Position numbers and translations under genes: made by a program
DNA from: JASDSY01 sp041441465
GTDB lineage: Bacteria; Muiribacteriota; UBA9980
Length of the DNA stretch: 64,000 bases
Assembly (NCBI GenBank): GCA_041441465.1
Contig: JASDSY010000035.1
Location: 62,001 to 126,000 of the forward strand
Reading direction: 5' to 3'
In this document: piece after piece, positions 27,160 through 36,076 of the stretch
Position numbering within the stretch: position 1 is the stretch's first letter
Layout: the number at the start of each line of letters is the position of its first letter
The notes under the pieces: model-generated
Told to the model about the DNA's origin: nothing
What the model saw: only the letters and a program-made list of their open reading frames with translations
Databases searched by the model: none

Positions 27160-29844
27160 TCAATCGCCGATTCTGCTTTTACCGGCCTTGTTCTGATTGA
27201 TTATTTTCATTTCTTCGGAAGTTACCTTATTTTTCTGGATGTTCTCGATCGGCTTCGACGCGCTGTTTTTAATACCGCTATATGCGCCGTCAAAAATTTT
27301 ATTCGAGCCTTCCTCGATAACTACCTTATCAAAAAGTTTGGATACTACCGTATTTATAAATATAGAGCCAAGGTCATTAGAGTCGGTTACCTGCAGATTA
27401 TTATTAACTACAGGCAGCAGCTGGTCTTTTATCGAAGTGTTTACCTGAGTTTTATAATGGCTTACAAATTCAGACTCGACTTTTTGCGGCATATCTTTGC
27501 GAAGCATTGTCGTTAAACGCTGCGCTAAGTTTACCTGGCCTTCATCATCATATTTGATATTAGAAATCTGTTTAGCAATAAGCTCGCTGCGCATAACGCC
27601 AAGCCAGCTGTTGCCGTATTTTTCAAGCATCTGTTGATCGGCGGCCGCATATATCTTGTCTGACGCCTTTAAAATTTCAGCGTCAGTAGCACCGTTAGCT
27701 TTCATTTCGCTTACTTTCAGATTAACTATTTTGGCTTTATAAGTCGACGGCGATATTTGAGCGGCCTGTATTTCAAGCGCTTTTATTTCGTCGGCTGTAA
27801 ATTCCCTTTTACCTTCTGCGACCTCGCGAACTGCATTATTTACATTAACATCGCTGCCGCCTGATTTTGCCTGGCCTTTTGCGTAGCTATACGCGTCAAG
27901 CTTGCTGTTAACTTCGTCGATATCTTTTTTTGCATTTTCGTAAGCTATCCGGTTTTGCGCGCTAATCTCACTCTTTGCCGCTGCCGTGAGTTCGGCATCC
28001 GTCATGTTCGCGCATTCAGGATTATCCATTTTCATTTTCGCTTTAAATACTTTAAGATAATTTTCCTGGCCTAATATTCTTGAATACTCAAGATTGCGGT
28101 CCAGCTCTTTTTCCACTTTATATTCCTGTTTAATTTTACTAAGCGCCTGCTGGTTAACCGCCGCACTTTGCGCTTCCGAGGCCTGCACTTCAAGCTTCAT
28201 TGCGTTAGCTTCCATTTTGCTTAATTCGCGGTTGAAATTCACTTTATCTTTAGCGTATTTATTAACATCGGTGTAATTTTTCGGATCCGGCTGATTTTGC
28301 GCCTTATAATCTTCCATTTTTTTACGGGCCTCAGCAGCCTTTTGCCATTCGGAATTTTGCGCCCTGTAACGTTCCTGTATTTCGGCATTATCACGGCGCG
28401 GTTTATCGACAAGCTTTTCCTTGCCGAGCATAACTCCGACGGAAACGCTCTGGACCGCAAAATTTACAACAGCCGCCTCGGCGCCTTTGGCAATCGGATT
28501 GATAGCCTCCTGCTGAGATTTCAAACGTGATATTTCCTGATTATAATAATTATAGGGCACGCTGTTAGGAAGGAATTTATCGCGTTCAGAAGCGACTTTT
28601 TTCATGTCCTCACTCAAGTAATATTTATCCATGACAGCCCGCGAACTGCCCTGCAGGAAGGAAACAGGGTTTGAAGTTACAAAATTAGCTATAACTCCGG
28701 CCTTACTGGTATTGCCGAATAGTTTTACCGATAAAAGATTAGCTGCTTTAGTATTGGCCGCTATCCCGGATACGGATGTTCCGATAACGCCTGAAATAGC
28801 CGACGACACTGCAGCCCTTTCAATATCGCGCCTGAAATCGGTTATATTATAATCCTGCGCTTTAAGGTCTGATATTTTTTGAGATATTTCTTGAAGCCGT
28901 TTGGTTTCTTCTGCACTTAAAGGCTTCGAATCGGGGCCGGAATGCATTAAAAATATTTTATTCGCCTCATTTTGAAGCTGATTTATCTGCTGGTCATAAT
29001 GAAAATAATTTTTAGACCATTCGTGTTTCACCAGTCCGCCGGCTCCGGCTGAAATCGATTGCCCTGCAAACTGGATAGCGGCGCCCCTCAATGCGTTTTG
29101 TACAATAACCTTTGCCGAAGCGTTGCCGAACGTAGACGCCAGTCCGGCCGTAGCCATTGTAAACGGCGCCATAATACCGTCAACAACTGCCGAAACTGAA
29201 ACATCGCGCATTATTTCCATATTTGTTTTTTTCGTATCTCTGAATTTATTCGACCGCTTTTCAAAAAGATATGTTATAAAACCTGACGAAACCGCGCCTA
29301 TCGCTATAGAGCCAAGCACGACGGCGCCAAGCGGAAGCGCAGTAAGCGACGCAAAAGCAAGAACTGCCGCGGTCGGAATGATCGATTTGCCGATGCTCCA
29401 CGCCACTTTTTCAAGAAGCGACATCTGCTTTGAACTGCCCGGCAGGACGTTTTGAGTAACCTCGTTAACAACTTTACCGGCAATATTACTGCTTGCCTGT
29501 ACGGCAGTCTCAATAGGATTAACGGCATTTTTTTCGCCGGGGCTTTGCTGCACCTCGAGTCCTGTCAACGACTCATATTCGGCTTTTAATTTTGCGTAAT
29601 TAGAAAACGCCTCATTGCCTTCGGCTGAATTTTCGCGTCCTTCGCCTAATAATTTTATATAGGTATCATAGGCGCTCTGCATTTGCGAGTAGGCGGCTTT
29701 TATCTGCTCATCCTTGGATTTTTCGGCCGCCATTATAGAATCGACGCCGCATGCCATCAATAATGTCGAAAATATTATCGTTATTGATAATATTTTAAAG
29801 AAATTTTTCACCTTTCTGTTGCTGTAGAAATCTAAAAGACGCAT
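27160..29844 (-). CDS. large lipoprotein-like protein of unknown function
   Basis: I do not recognise this 894-residue protein. It starts with a basic stretch and a hydrophobic segment ending in LLMACG, a plausible lipobox, which predicts a lipid-anchored envelope protein. Residues 40-110 are helical. Between about 150 and 300 there are three Gly/Ala-rich hydrophobic segments (including AVVLGSIAIGAVSSGFITYLF), unusual for a secreted lipoprotein and reminiscent of membrane-inserting regions. The remainder, 320-890, is long charged coiled-coil sequence rich in Ala, Lys and Gln. The ATG has a strong GGAGG. It stands alone, with a hairpin region on each side. A pore-forming or structural envelope role is conceivable but unproven. 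Confidence 0.65.
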   Translation of the reverse strand: MRLLDFYSNRKVKNFFKILSITIIFSTLLMACGVDSIMAAEKSKDEQIKAAYSQMQSAYDTYIKLLGEGRENSAEGNEAFSNYAKLKAEYESLTGLEVQQSPGEKNAVNPIETAVQASSNIAGKVVNEVTQNVLPGSSKQMSLLEKVAWSIGKSIIPTAAVLAFASLTALPLGAVVLGSIAIGAVSSGFITYLFEKRSNKFRDTKKTNMEIMRDVSVSAVVDGIMAPFTMATAGLASTFGNASAKVIVQNALRGAAIQFAGQSISAGAGGLVKHEWSKNYFHYDQQINQLQNEANKIFLMHSGPDSKPLSAEETKRLQEISQKISDLKAQDYNITDFRRDIERAAVSSAISGVIGTSVSGIAANTKAANLLSVKLFGNTSKAGVIANFVTSNPVSFLQGSSRAVMDKYYLSEDMKKVASERDKFLPNSVPYNYYNQEISRLKSQQEAINPIAKGAEAAVVNFAVQSVSVGVMLGKEKLVDKPRRDNAEIQERYRAQNSEWQKAAEARKKMEDYKAQNQPDPKNYTDVNKYAKDKVNFNRELSKMEANAMKLEVQASEAQSAAVNQQALSKIKQEYKVEKELDRNLEYSRILGQENYLKVFKAKMKMDNPECANMTDAELTAAAKSEISAQNRIAYENAKKDIDEVNSKLDAYSYAKGQAKSGGSDVNVNNAVREVAEGKREFTADEIKALEIQAAQISPSTYKAKIVNLKVSEMKANGATDAEILKASDKIYAAADQQMLEKYGNSWLGVMRSELIAKQISNIKYDDEGQVNLAQRLTTMLRKDMPQKVESEFVSHYKTQVNTSIKDQLLPVVNNNLQVTDSNDLGSIFINTVVSKLFDKVVIEEGSNKIFDGAYSGIKNSASKPIENIQKNKVTSEEMKIINQNKAGKSRIGD

Positions 29845-30207
29845 AATTAACGCCTCCTGTTTTATAAAATTTTTTTTTACTTCCGTTTAATTCAGGATCA
29901 AATAAATACCTTACAGATCAATACATAACAAACAACTTGATAAAATTGACAAATCAGTTTAAAATATAATCTCACAAACTGACCATAATTGCCAGACTAT
30001 TCAACAAATAAAAAAGCTTATGAATTATAAACTCATAAGTTTTTAAAATAACCAATTGCCTTATAATTATAAAACAGAAAATAGAATTAGTCAACTAAAT
30101 AATACCATTTCCATGTGATTTTGTCTTTATTTTCTTTGCCCACAAAAAAATAAAAAAAAGTTGAAATTTATGGAATAAAAATACCTGGCCGCGGATTATA
30201 TTATCGG
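29845..30207. other. intergenic region between divergent genes, with a hairpin
   Basis: No reading frame is supported. A terminator-like hairpin lies at 30011-30044 (CTTATGA/TCATAAG extended by an A run and a T run) although no annotated gene ends here. TTGACA at 29946 and TATAAT at 29965 are too close (13 nt) for a standard promoter. A short non-coding transcript on the plus strand is possible but weakly supported. Confidence 0.35.
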
Positions 30208-30216
30208 GTGATAAAA

Positions 30217-30777
30217 ATGGACAGCCGAAGTACAAAAGACAATTTAATAGCCGAAGCATACAAAGAAAATGCCCGAAAAGGATTTGAAGTATTATACGCC
30301 GCATATTACGATCAAATTTTTTACTTCGTGCTTAATATGTCATCATGCGCTCATGAAAGTGCGGATATAGCTCAAAATGTATTTATCAAAGCTTCTAACC
30401 AGAAAGGGATAGAAAATTATAATATAAAAGCCTGGCTTTATAAAGTGGCTTTAAATGAATTTTACAGGACGAAGCGTTCAATATTAATAAACATAAAATA
30501 CATCTTCAAAAATTTCTTCAGGTTTATTGATTCAAGTGACAATAATATTGAAACCGCCGCCGAAAAAATTATCAATGACGAAGGCAAAAGCCAATTAAGG
30601 GAAAAACTTGCGCAGCTTGATGACAATTCCCGCGAAATATTAATTTTGAAATATTATAATGAATTATCATATAATGAGATTGCGGAAATCCTTGAAATCA
30701 GCGCCGGCACCGTAATGTCAAGATTATCAAGGGCAAAAGCCAAACTTATGGAGTTGATGAAAAATGAAATCGAATAA
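30217..30777 (+). CDS. ECF-type RNA polymerase sigma factor
   Basis: Extracytoplasmic-function sigma factor of the sigma-70 family. Region 2 (about residues 20-85) contains YDQIFYFVLNMSS, DIAQNVFIKA and the AWLYKVALNEFYRTKR block. Region 4 (about 125-180) carries LDDNSREILILKYYNELSYNEIAEIL and the recognition helix SAGTVMSRLSRAKAKL. I favour the ATG at 30217 because GGTGAT precedes it; a GTG at 30208 is possible. The stop overlaps the next gene, a membrane protein, by 14 nt, the usual arrangement of an ECF factor with its anti-sigma factor. Confidence 0.9.
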   Translation: MDSRSTKDNLIAEAYKENARKGFEVLYAAYYDQIFYFVLNMSSCAHESADIAQNVFIKASNQKGIENYNIKAWLYKVALNEFYRTKRSILINIKYIFKNFFRFIDSSDNNIETAAEKIINDEGKSQLREKLAQLDDNSREILILKYYNELSYNEIAEILEISAGTVMSRLSRAKAKLMELMKNEIE

Positions 30778-31225
30778 CAACGAATCTAACGATTTTAATT
30801 TTAAAAATAATATAAACGAAGAAAAGATGGCCTCGTTGTTCAAAAAACAGGCAGAAATTGATAATAATATCGATTTAAGCATACTTCGTAAGAAGACATT
30901 GGAAAACATTAAAATTTCACCAGGCGGTTCAATTTTTTCTTATTGCCTGTTTTTTATATTATTTTTATTTCTTGCGGCAATAATGAAAGATGTTATTAAT
31001 TACGACAACGGCAATTTTAACGTTTTATATGAAAAAACTGAATATATTTACGAAAATATTTTAAATTACAATTTGTTTAATACTATTTTAAACGCAGGTT
31101 ACCTGGAGATAAGTACATTATTCTTAATTGAAGGGTTATTTTTATATTTAATTTTCATAAGCCTTGAAAAATTAAGCGAGATGATGTTTTTAAAAAATAA
31201 TAATCATTCACGCGAATATAAGTAA
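30764..31225 (+). CDS. putative membrane anti-sigma factor
   Basis: A 153-residue protein with a polar, acidic N-terminal 60 residues facing the cytoplasm and two transmembrane helices (SYCLFFILFLFLAAIM and EISTLFLIEGLFLYLIFISL). It starts inside the sigma-factor gene with GGAG 10 nt upstream, so it is translationally coupled. This fits an anti-sigma factor by position and topology, but there is no HxxxCxxC zinc motif and no recognisable anti-sigma domain. Confidence 0.6.
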   Translation: MKSNNNESNDFNFKNNINEEKMASLFKKQAEIDNNIDLSILRKKTLENIKISPGGSIFSYCLFFILFLFLAAIMKDVINYDNGNFNVLYEKTEYIYENILNYNLFNTILNAGYLEISTLFLIEGLFLYLIFISLEKLSEMMFLKNNNHSREYK

Positions 31226-31267
31226 TCCGGCTGAAAATAAAATTCCAATTTAACATATTACAGCAAT

Positions 31268-31308
31268 AAAAAAGCTATTTTAAATAAGGCGCCTTTTAAA
31301 ATAGTTTT
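31268..31308 (+). terminator. hairpin after the sigma/anti-sigma pair
   Basis: CTATTTTAAA and TTTAAAATAG arms with an inner AAGGCGCCTT palindrome, an A run before and TTTT after. It may end the sigma operon or attenuate reading into the next gene 20 nt downstream. Confidence 0.6.
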
Positions 31309-31328
31309 AAATTAAGGAGGAACATACC

Positions 31329-32684
31329 ATGAATACAATTTTTTCAATAAACTTAATTAAGGGACGGATAAAAAAAATAATTATTATTAACATTATTTTA
31401 TTTTTCTTAATTTATCAGGCGCTATTTATTTATGGCCTTAAAATATTTTTTTATGAATCAAATTCACCGGAATATTTTCAGAATTTCGCAAAAGAAATTC
31501 AAACCACACCGATGGAAGATGAAACCGTCGCATTGATAAAAAAAATCCTAGTCCTGGGGCATGAGTTATATGAATCAAGTGAAAAAAACGGCAAATTATT
31601 TACCGACAGCTTATTGCTTAATGATAAAGTCAAAGCATTTGTTGACGCCAATTCAGGCACTATTGAATTAAATATAATAAATCCGCTTGTAACTTCAGCC
31701 ACAGTTGAAACCGCTTTAAGCACTAAAAAAATAATTGTGAAAGACGGCTATACATTTAATCACCTGCGGAAAGTTTTTAAGGTTATATATATTTACTGCG
31801 TCTATCAAATTGAAAAAAAAGATAAAGCGAAAGTTATTTCGGGCATTAACGCGTTAACCGCATTTTATTCTTTCAGCCAGAAAGGGATAGAAGGGTCAAA
31901 ACCTTTAATTTCCTGCATGATTTCTACAGCACTTTTAAATCTAATGGCCGAAATAATAAATAAAACCCTTGAATCAGAACAATTAAATTTAACTGCCAAA
32001 GAGCTTGATGCATTATTTAATAAATTAAAAATTTTACCGGCAATATCAGACAATTTTTTTGATTATATGGTTTATGAAAAAATACTTATAAAAGATGCGA
32101 TTAAAAATTACATAATGTTTCATTACAATCAAAATTTTATAAAAATGCTCTCGACAATGGTTACGCTTAAAACATTTGATTTATATTACGGCAGATTAAC
32201 AGATCAATATGAAACCATAATGAATAATATAATCGACTTGAAAAACAAACCATATCCAGAAGTTATAAAAAATGTCCAAATAATTCAAAAAGATTTAGAG
32301 TATTCCCATCTCAGCATATTTACCTCTAAATATCATCCAATCATATTAATCGTAGTGCCGAACTGTCAAAATGCCTATACGCTGGATATAATTTCGCGGC
32401 TAAAATTGAAAGGAATACTAATCAAAATACTTGCGTTAAAAGAAAAAATATTAACAGGCAAGGTACCGCAAACGCTCAATGAATTAATAAAAATTTCAAG
32501 TTACAATAATACCGAATTCAACATAGCGATTGATGATTTCACTCAGAAGCCGCTGATTTATAGAGTATCCGAAACGGGCGAAATATTAATATACAGCGCT
32601 GGCCCTGATATTATTGATAACGGCGGCAAGTTCTCATCGGAAAAACAGTCTTACCAAAAGACAGGTATTGACATAAAATTATAA
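31329..32684 (+). CDS. unknown membrane-anchored protein
   Basis: 451 residues with one N-terminal transmembrane helix (IIIINIILFFLIYQALFIYGL) and a long helical extracytoplasmic part. The C-terminal 50 residues, including DDFTQKPLIYRVSETGEILIYSAGPDIIDNGG, resemble the Asp/Gly-rich end found in some pilin-like and planctomycete-type secreted proteins, in which Y-S-x-G-P-D-x-x-D-x-G recurs. The ATG has a strong AAGGAGG. It follows the ECF sigma/anti-sigma pair, separated by a hairpin, and ends 190 nt before a strong terminator. It could be a target of that sigma factor; function unknown. Confidence 0.6.
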   Translation: MNTIFSINLIKGRIKKIIIINIILFFLIYQALFIYGLKIFFYESNSPEYFQNFAKEIQTTPMEDETVALIKKILVLGHELYESSEKNGKLFTDSLLLNDKVKAFVDANSGTIELNIINPLVTSATVETALSTKKIIVKDGYTFNHLRKVFKVIYIYCVYQIEKKDKAKVISGINALTAFYSFSQKGIEGSKPLISCMISTALLNLMAEIINKTLESEQLNLTAKELDALFNKLKILPAISDNFFDYMVYEKILIKDAIKNYIMFHYNQNFIKMLSTMVTLKTFDLYYGRLTDQYETIMNNIIDLKNKPYPEVIKNVQIIQKDLEYSHLSIFTSKYHPIILIVVPNCQNAYTLDIISRLKLKGILIKILALKEKILTGKVPQTLNELIKISSYNNTEFNIAIDDFTQKPLIYRVSETGEILIYSAGPDIIDNGGKFSSEKQSYQKTGIDIKL

Positions 32685-32877
32685 TATTTATGCAACTTAT
32701 TACCAAAGCTAAACAGTAACTTTTAAGTTTTATTATTAAAGATCAAGCATTACTTTATTTGCAAAAACTTTAAAGAGACCGTCCAAAAAGATTTTTACGT
32801 TTTTCCAAAAATTGCGGCATGAGTTTTATTTTTTCAGAAACCAAACGAACGCCGTTGCAATATCCTGATAATAACCC

Positions 32878-32918
32878 AAAAAAAACTGGCGGGCCTATAA
32901 AGGCCTGCCAGTTTTTTT
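32878..32918 (+). terminator. bidirectional intrinsic terminator between convergent genes
   Basis: AAAAACTGGCGGGCC and GGCCTGCCAGTTTTTTT arms around TATAAA, with one G-T pair. It separates the convergent genes ending at 32684 (plus) and 33020 (minus). The rest of 32685-33019 holds nothing recognisable. Confidence 0.9.
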
Positions 32919-33019
32919 ATATTTATTATGCTTATATATCCAGCTAAACAGTATTAACAATATTTTTAGTATTAATAAAGCGAGTCAGAAAAAATACAAA
33001 CAGTAAAGATTTCTAAATA

Positions 33020-33868
33020 TTATTGTTTTCCCCACTGATAGCTGTCATCGTGTTTTATAGTATCAAATGCGAATTCCTGAAAAAAGATTGTAACATTTTT
33101 ATCTTTGCCGTTCATATTCAATGCTACAAGTTCCAATGTTACGACAGGGTTAAAAAGAATTTTGCGTTTTTTACCGAACCCCCAGTAATCATTAGCTTTA
33201 ATGGTAACTTTATCAAGCATGCCCGGGAATTGTTTCGCCATTGATTTAAACATCGTGCTATTATGGCCGTATGGATTTTTTATCATTTCACCAAGAGCGG
33301 CATCGTTAGTTTTAAAATCCGATTTAACGTTACGTTCTTCGGTAAGGTCGACTTTATATGTCAACGATTTAACGTGTATTTTAGCTTTTAAAAGGACTTT
33401 TCTTAAAGGTTTCGCATTATATTCCTTGCGGAGTTTCGAAATGAAATATGTATCTTTAGGGTTTACAGTAACAATAACGCCGAGTCTTTTCAGGACGACC
33501 AGCTGATTAAAAGACCTGTAAACACTCATAGGCGCATTATATTTCAAGCACAATGCTTCCATGCTTTTGATAGAATCATTAGGAATTACGCAATAATAAT
33601 TGCTGGTTGCTTCGATCGAGTCGCCTGGAATTTCTTCAGCCGGCGCGCCGTTATCAGGCGTTGGAATCGAAGGTGCGGACGGAGTTCCAGTCGGGGCATT
33701 TTCACCATTTTGCGCCGGGGCCGGTTCGTCATTTGCGGCATCAGCCTTATCTGTCATAAGTGACTGCGATTTTAAAAAATCTGCTTTTTCATCACGCGGT
33801 TTAGCATCTGCAGCTGAAAGCGATAACAACATCGAGGCGGCTATAATAACGGCATAGATCTTTTTCAT
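33020..33868 (-). CDS. secreted protein of unknown function
   Basis: A signal peptide (MKKIYAVIIAASMLLSLSAADA) predicts export. It is followed by a low-complexity Pro/Ala/Asp/Asn linker (residues 30-85) and a 195-residue beta-rich domain (YYCVIPNDSIKSMEALCLKY... NVTIFFQEFAFD) that I do not recognise. A consensus promoter (33901-33929) and GGAGG 9 nt before the ATG suggest strong expression. Single gene, terminated at 32878-32918. Confidence 0.7.
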   Translation of the reverse strand: MKKIYAVIIAASMLLSLSAADAKPRDEKADFLKSQSLMTDKADAANDEPAPAQNGENAPTGTPSAPSIPTPDNGAPAEEIPGDSIEATSNYYCVIPNDSIKSMEALCLKYNAPMSVYRSFNQLVVLKRLGVIVTVNPKDTYFISKLRKEYNAKPLRKVLLKAKIHVKSLTYKVDLTEERNVKSDFKTNDAALGEMIKNPYGHNSTMFKSMAKQFPGMLDKVTIKANDYWGFGKKRKILFNPVVTLELVALNMNGKDKNVTIFFQEFAFDTIKHDDSYQWGKQ

Positions 33869-33900
33869 TAATTATTACCTCCATTAAAATTATTACATTA

Positions 33901-33929
33901 ATTATACCATAAATAAATAATCTTTTCAA
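33901..33929 (-). promoter_or_regulatory. sigma-70 promoter of the secreted protein
   Basis: TTGAAA (33924-33929), 17 nt, TATAAT (33901-33906) on the minus strand, placing the transcription start about 25 nt before the ATG. Confidence 0.8.
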
Positions 33930-33954
33930 ATTTTTCGGCTGAATTTTTAATAAA

Positions 33955-33978
33955 AGCATTTTTACTAGCAAAAATGCT
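33955..33978. repeat. 24-bp inverted repeat upstream of the promoter
   Basis: AGCATTTTT and AAAAATGCT arms around a 6-nt loop, about 25 bp upstream of the -35 box. Either a regulator site or a second terminator for the TPR gene to the right. Confidence 0.45.
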
Positions 33979-34102
33979 ATTATTGAACTCAAATCCCAAA
34001 AATTACACCTGAAGAAAATTTTAAAATCTGTTAATTATGTTAAAGCGGCATTATATTTTATTGTTTTTAAAATTCAACCGTTTTTTCGCTTTGGCAAAAA
34101 AT

Positions 34103-34142
34103 AAGGGAAGAGTGAAATTGCACATTTCAGGCTCTTCCCTTA
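34103..34142 (-). terminator. intrinsic terminator of the TPR gene
   Basis: AAGGGAAGAG and CTCTTCCCTT arms with an inner TGAAAT/ATTTCA pairing; on the minus strand it is followed by TTATTTTTT. It lies 84 nt after the TPR stop codon. Confidence 0.8.
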
Positions 34143-34225
34143 ATCTATTATTTATTAAATTAACGATAAAAATATTAATTCATATTCTTAATAAAATTTT
34201 ATCATTTATATCCACTAATATTTCT

Positions 34226-36004
34226 TTAAATAGCTCGTTCCTGCGACATGTTAATTTTTTTCAAAAACGTTCTGGCTTTTTCTCCCCATTCGCTTTTATC
34301 GCCTTTATTAACACATATTCCCCAGTATCTCTGGGCATCTTCGAACTTTCCGGTTTCAAAGTATGATAACCCGATATTAAAATACGCTTTTAAATATGAC
34401 TCGTCTATTTTTATAGCCGACTCGAAAAAGCTTATGGCATCTTCATGGCGTTTCTGCAGAGCGAGCATTATTCCGTAATCAGTGAGCGCAATCGGATTTT
34501 CGGGCGATATTTCGACGATCTTTTTAAACATATCAAGGCCGTTTTCAATTCGGCCAAGTTCAAAATTAAGCTTACCGAGATAATAATATGCATTTACAAA
34601 ATCCGGCGCATAATTCAAGGTCTGCTTCATCATATATTCGCATTCGACATATTCGCGTTTCATGTAATAAATTGTGCCTATGTTATAATAAGCTTTATAA
34701 AACGAAGGATCATATTTTATTACATTTTTAAACTGTGCGATCGCATCGTCATATTTCTCTTCCTGTATAAGCATACTGCCGAGATTCATATACACTTCGA
34801 CAAGTTTCGGGTTCAATTCGAGCACTTTATCAAAATACGCGCGTGCGTTGGATTTATTATTGACATTCATATACGCGATACCAAGATTAAAATAAACGCT
34901 GTAATCGGTCGCATCGATAGAGATTAATTTTTTCCATACGCTTATCGAGTCATAAAACTTCCCCGTAATACCATATAAAAGCCCCAGATTATTAAGCGCT
35001 TTTTTATTTTGCGGATCTATTTCGAGGCATTTAAGATAGGTATCTATCGCTTTCACATGATTATTGAGTTTAGCGTATGTCAGTCCGATGTTATTAATGA
35101 CCTCGCATGACTTACCGTCTATTTTATATGCAGCCAGATAACATTCAAGCGCCTTTTGCAGCTCATTTTTCTTTTCATACAACACGCCGAGGTTGTTATA
35201 TAACTGCTCTGAAGCGATACCGCGTTTTATGACTTTGTTATACATAAATATAGCGCCGTCAATAAAGCCTTTCTCTGTATAAACGAGGGCGAGGTTAAAG
35301 TACGCGTCGGTTTCATTAGGCGTAATACGGGTAACTTCGACCCATGATTTTATGGCGCTTTCATAATCGCCGATTTTGGCGTATATTACGCCGATATTAT
35401 TTATGATATTGGTATTTTTGTCATCGTATTTCAATGCTTTAAAAAGATATTCAAGCGCCGTTTCATTCTTTTCCATAGCAGCATATATATTTGAAATCGA
35501 TATATATACAGCAGGCATTTTAGGATTTATTTCTATGGATTTCAAAAACATCCTCAACGCGTCGTCTATTTTATTATTTTTTTGGAAACATATACCGAGT
35601 CCGACATAACCGTCGGCAAATTTAGCATCAATTTCAATAGACTTGCCAAAATAATGAGCCGCCCTGTCGTAATTATTATAATCAAAATAAATCATCCCAA
35701 GCGCGTGCAGGCTTTTTGCATCCGCTTCATCGAAGCCGCATTTTTTTTTATATTTTTCAATGGCCTCTTCACATGGAATATTATATTTGGCGGTCGCGCC
35801 TGACTTTACCTTATCCAGCGTATTTTTGACCAGCGGTTTTGCGATACTAAGGCCTTTTTTATTTGAATTGACCGGCTTAGCGAGTTTTATAACCTCGCCT
35901 GTAGCCTCGAACTCACCCTCTAATTTAGCTAAATTAGAAGAAACAGAAGAAGCATTAATGTTATTTTTATTGAAAGATACCTGAATAACATTATCGTTAT
36001 TCAT
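34226..36004 (-). CDS. tetratricopeptide repeat protein, about 13 repeats
   Basis: After 85 polar residues the rest is a continuous array of 34-residue TPR units (for example YDRAAHYFGKSIEIDAKFAD, YESAIKSWVEVTRITPNETD) running to about residue 570. No signal peptide or catalytic motif is present, so it is probably a cytoplasmic scaffold. GGAAGGTGAT precedes the ATG. It follows the NtrC-type regulator with a 72-nt gap and ends in its own terminator; it may be the last gene of the pilin, kinase, regulator operon. Confidence 0.85.
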   Translation of the reverse strand: MNNDNVIQVSFNKNNINASSVSSNLAKLEGEFEATGEVIKLAKPVNSNKKGLSIAKPLVKNTLDKVKSGATAKYNIPCEEAIEKYKKKCGFDEADAKSLHALGMIYFDYNNYDRAAHYFGKSIEIDAKFADGYVGLGICFQKNNKIDDALRMFLKSIEINPKMPAVYISISNIYAAMEKNETALEYLFKALKYDDKNTNIINNIGVIYAKIGDYESAIKSWVEVTRITPNETDAYFNLALVYTEKGFIDGAIFMYNKVIKRGIASEQLYNNLGVLYEKKNELQKALECYLAAYKIDGKSCEVINNIGLTYAKLNNHVKAIDTYLKCLEIDPQNKKALNNLGLLYGITGKFYDSISVWKKLISIDATDYSVYFNLGIAYMNVNNKSNARAYFDKVLELNPKLVEVYMNLGSMLIQEEKYDDAIAQFKNVIKYDPSFYKAYYNIGTIYYMKREYVECEYMMKQTLNYAPDFVNAYYYLGKLNFELGRIENGLDMFKKIVEISPENPIALTDYGIMLALQKRHEDAISFFESAIKIDESYLKAYFNIGLSYFETGKFEDAQRYWGICVNKGDKSEWGEKARTFLKKINMSQERAI

Positions 36005-36076
36005 AAAATCACCTTCCGGCCTTCCTGAAAAGCGGTTCTTAAATTCTCGAACCGTATCGACACTACATAATTATTA

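Noticed and set aside
34445..34927. 160-residue plus-strand frame opposite the TPR gene
   Set aside because: Its repeated pattern is the antisense of the TPR repeats.
34226..36004. TPR repeats as a DNA repeat or CRISPR array
   Set aside because: The periodicity is in the protein; the nucleotide units are diverged and there are no spacers. No CRISPR-type array was seen anywhere in the window.
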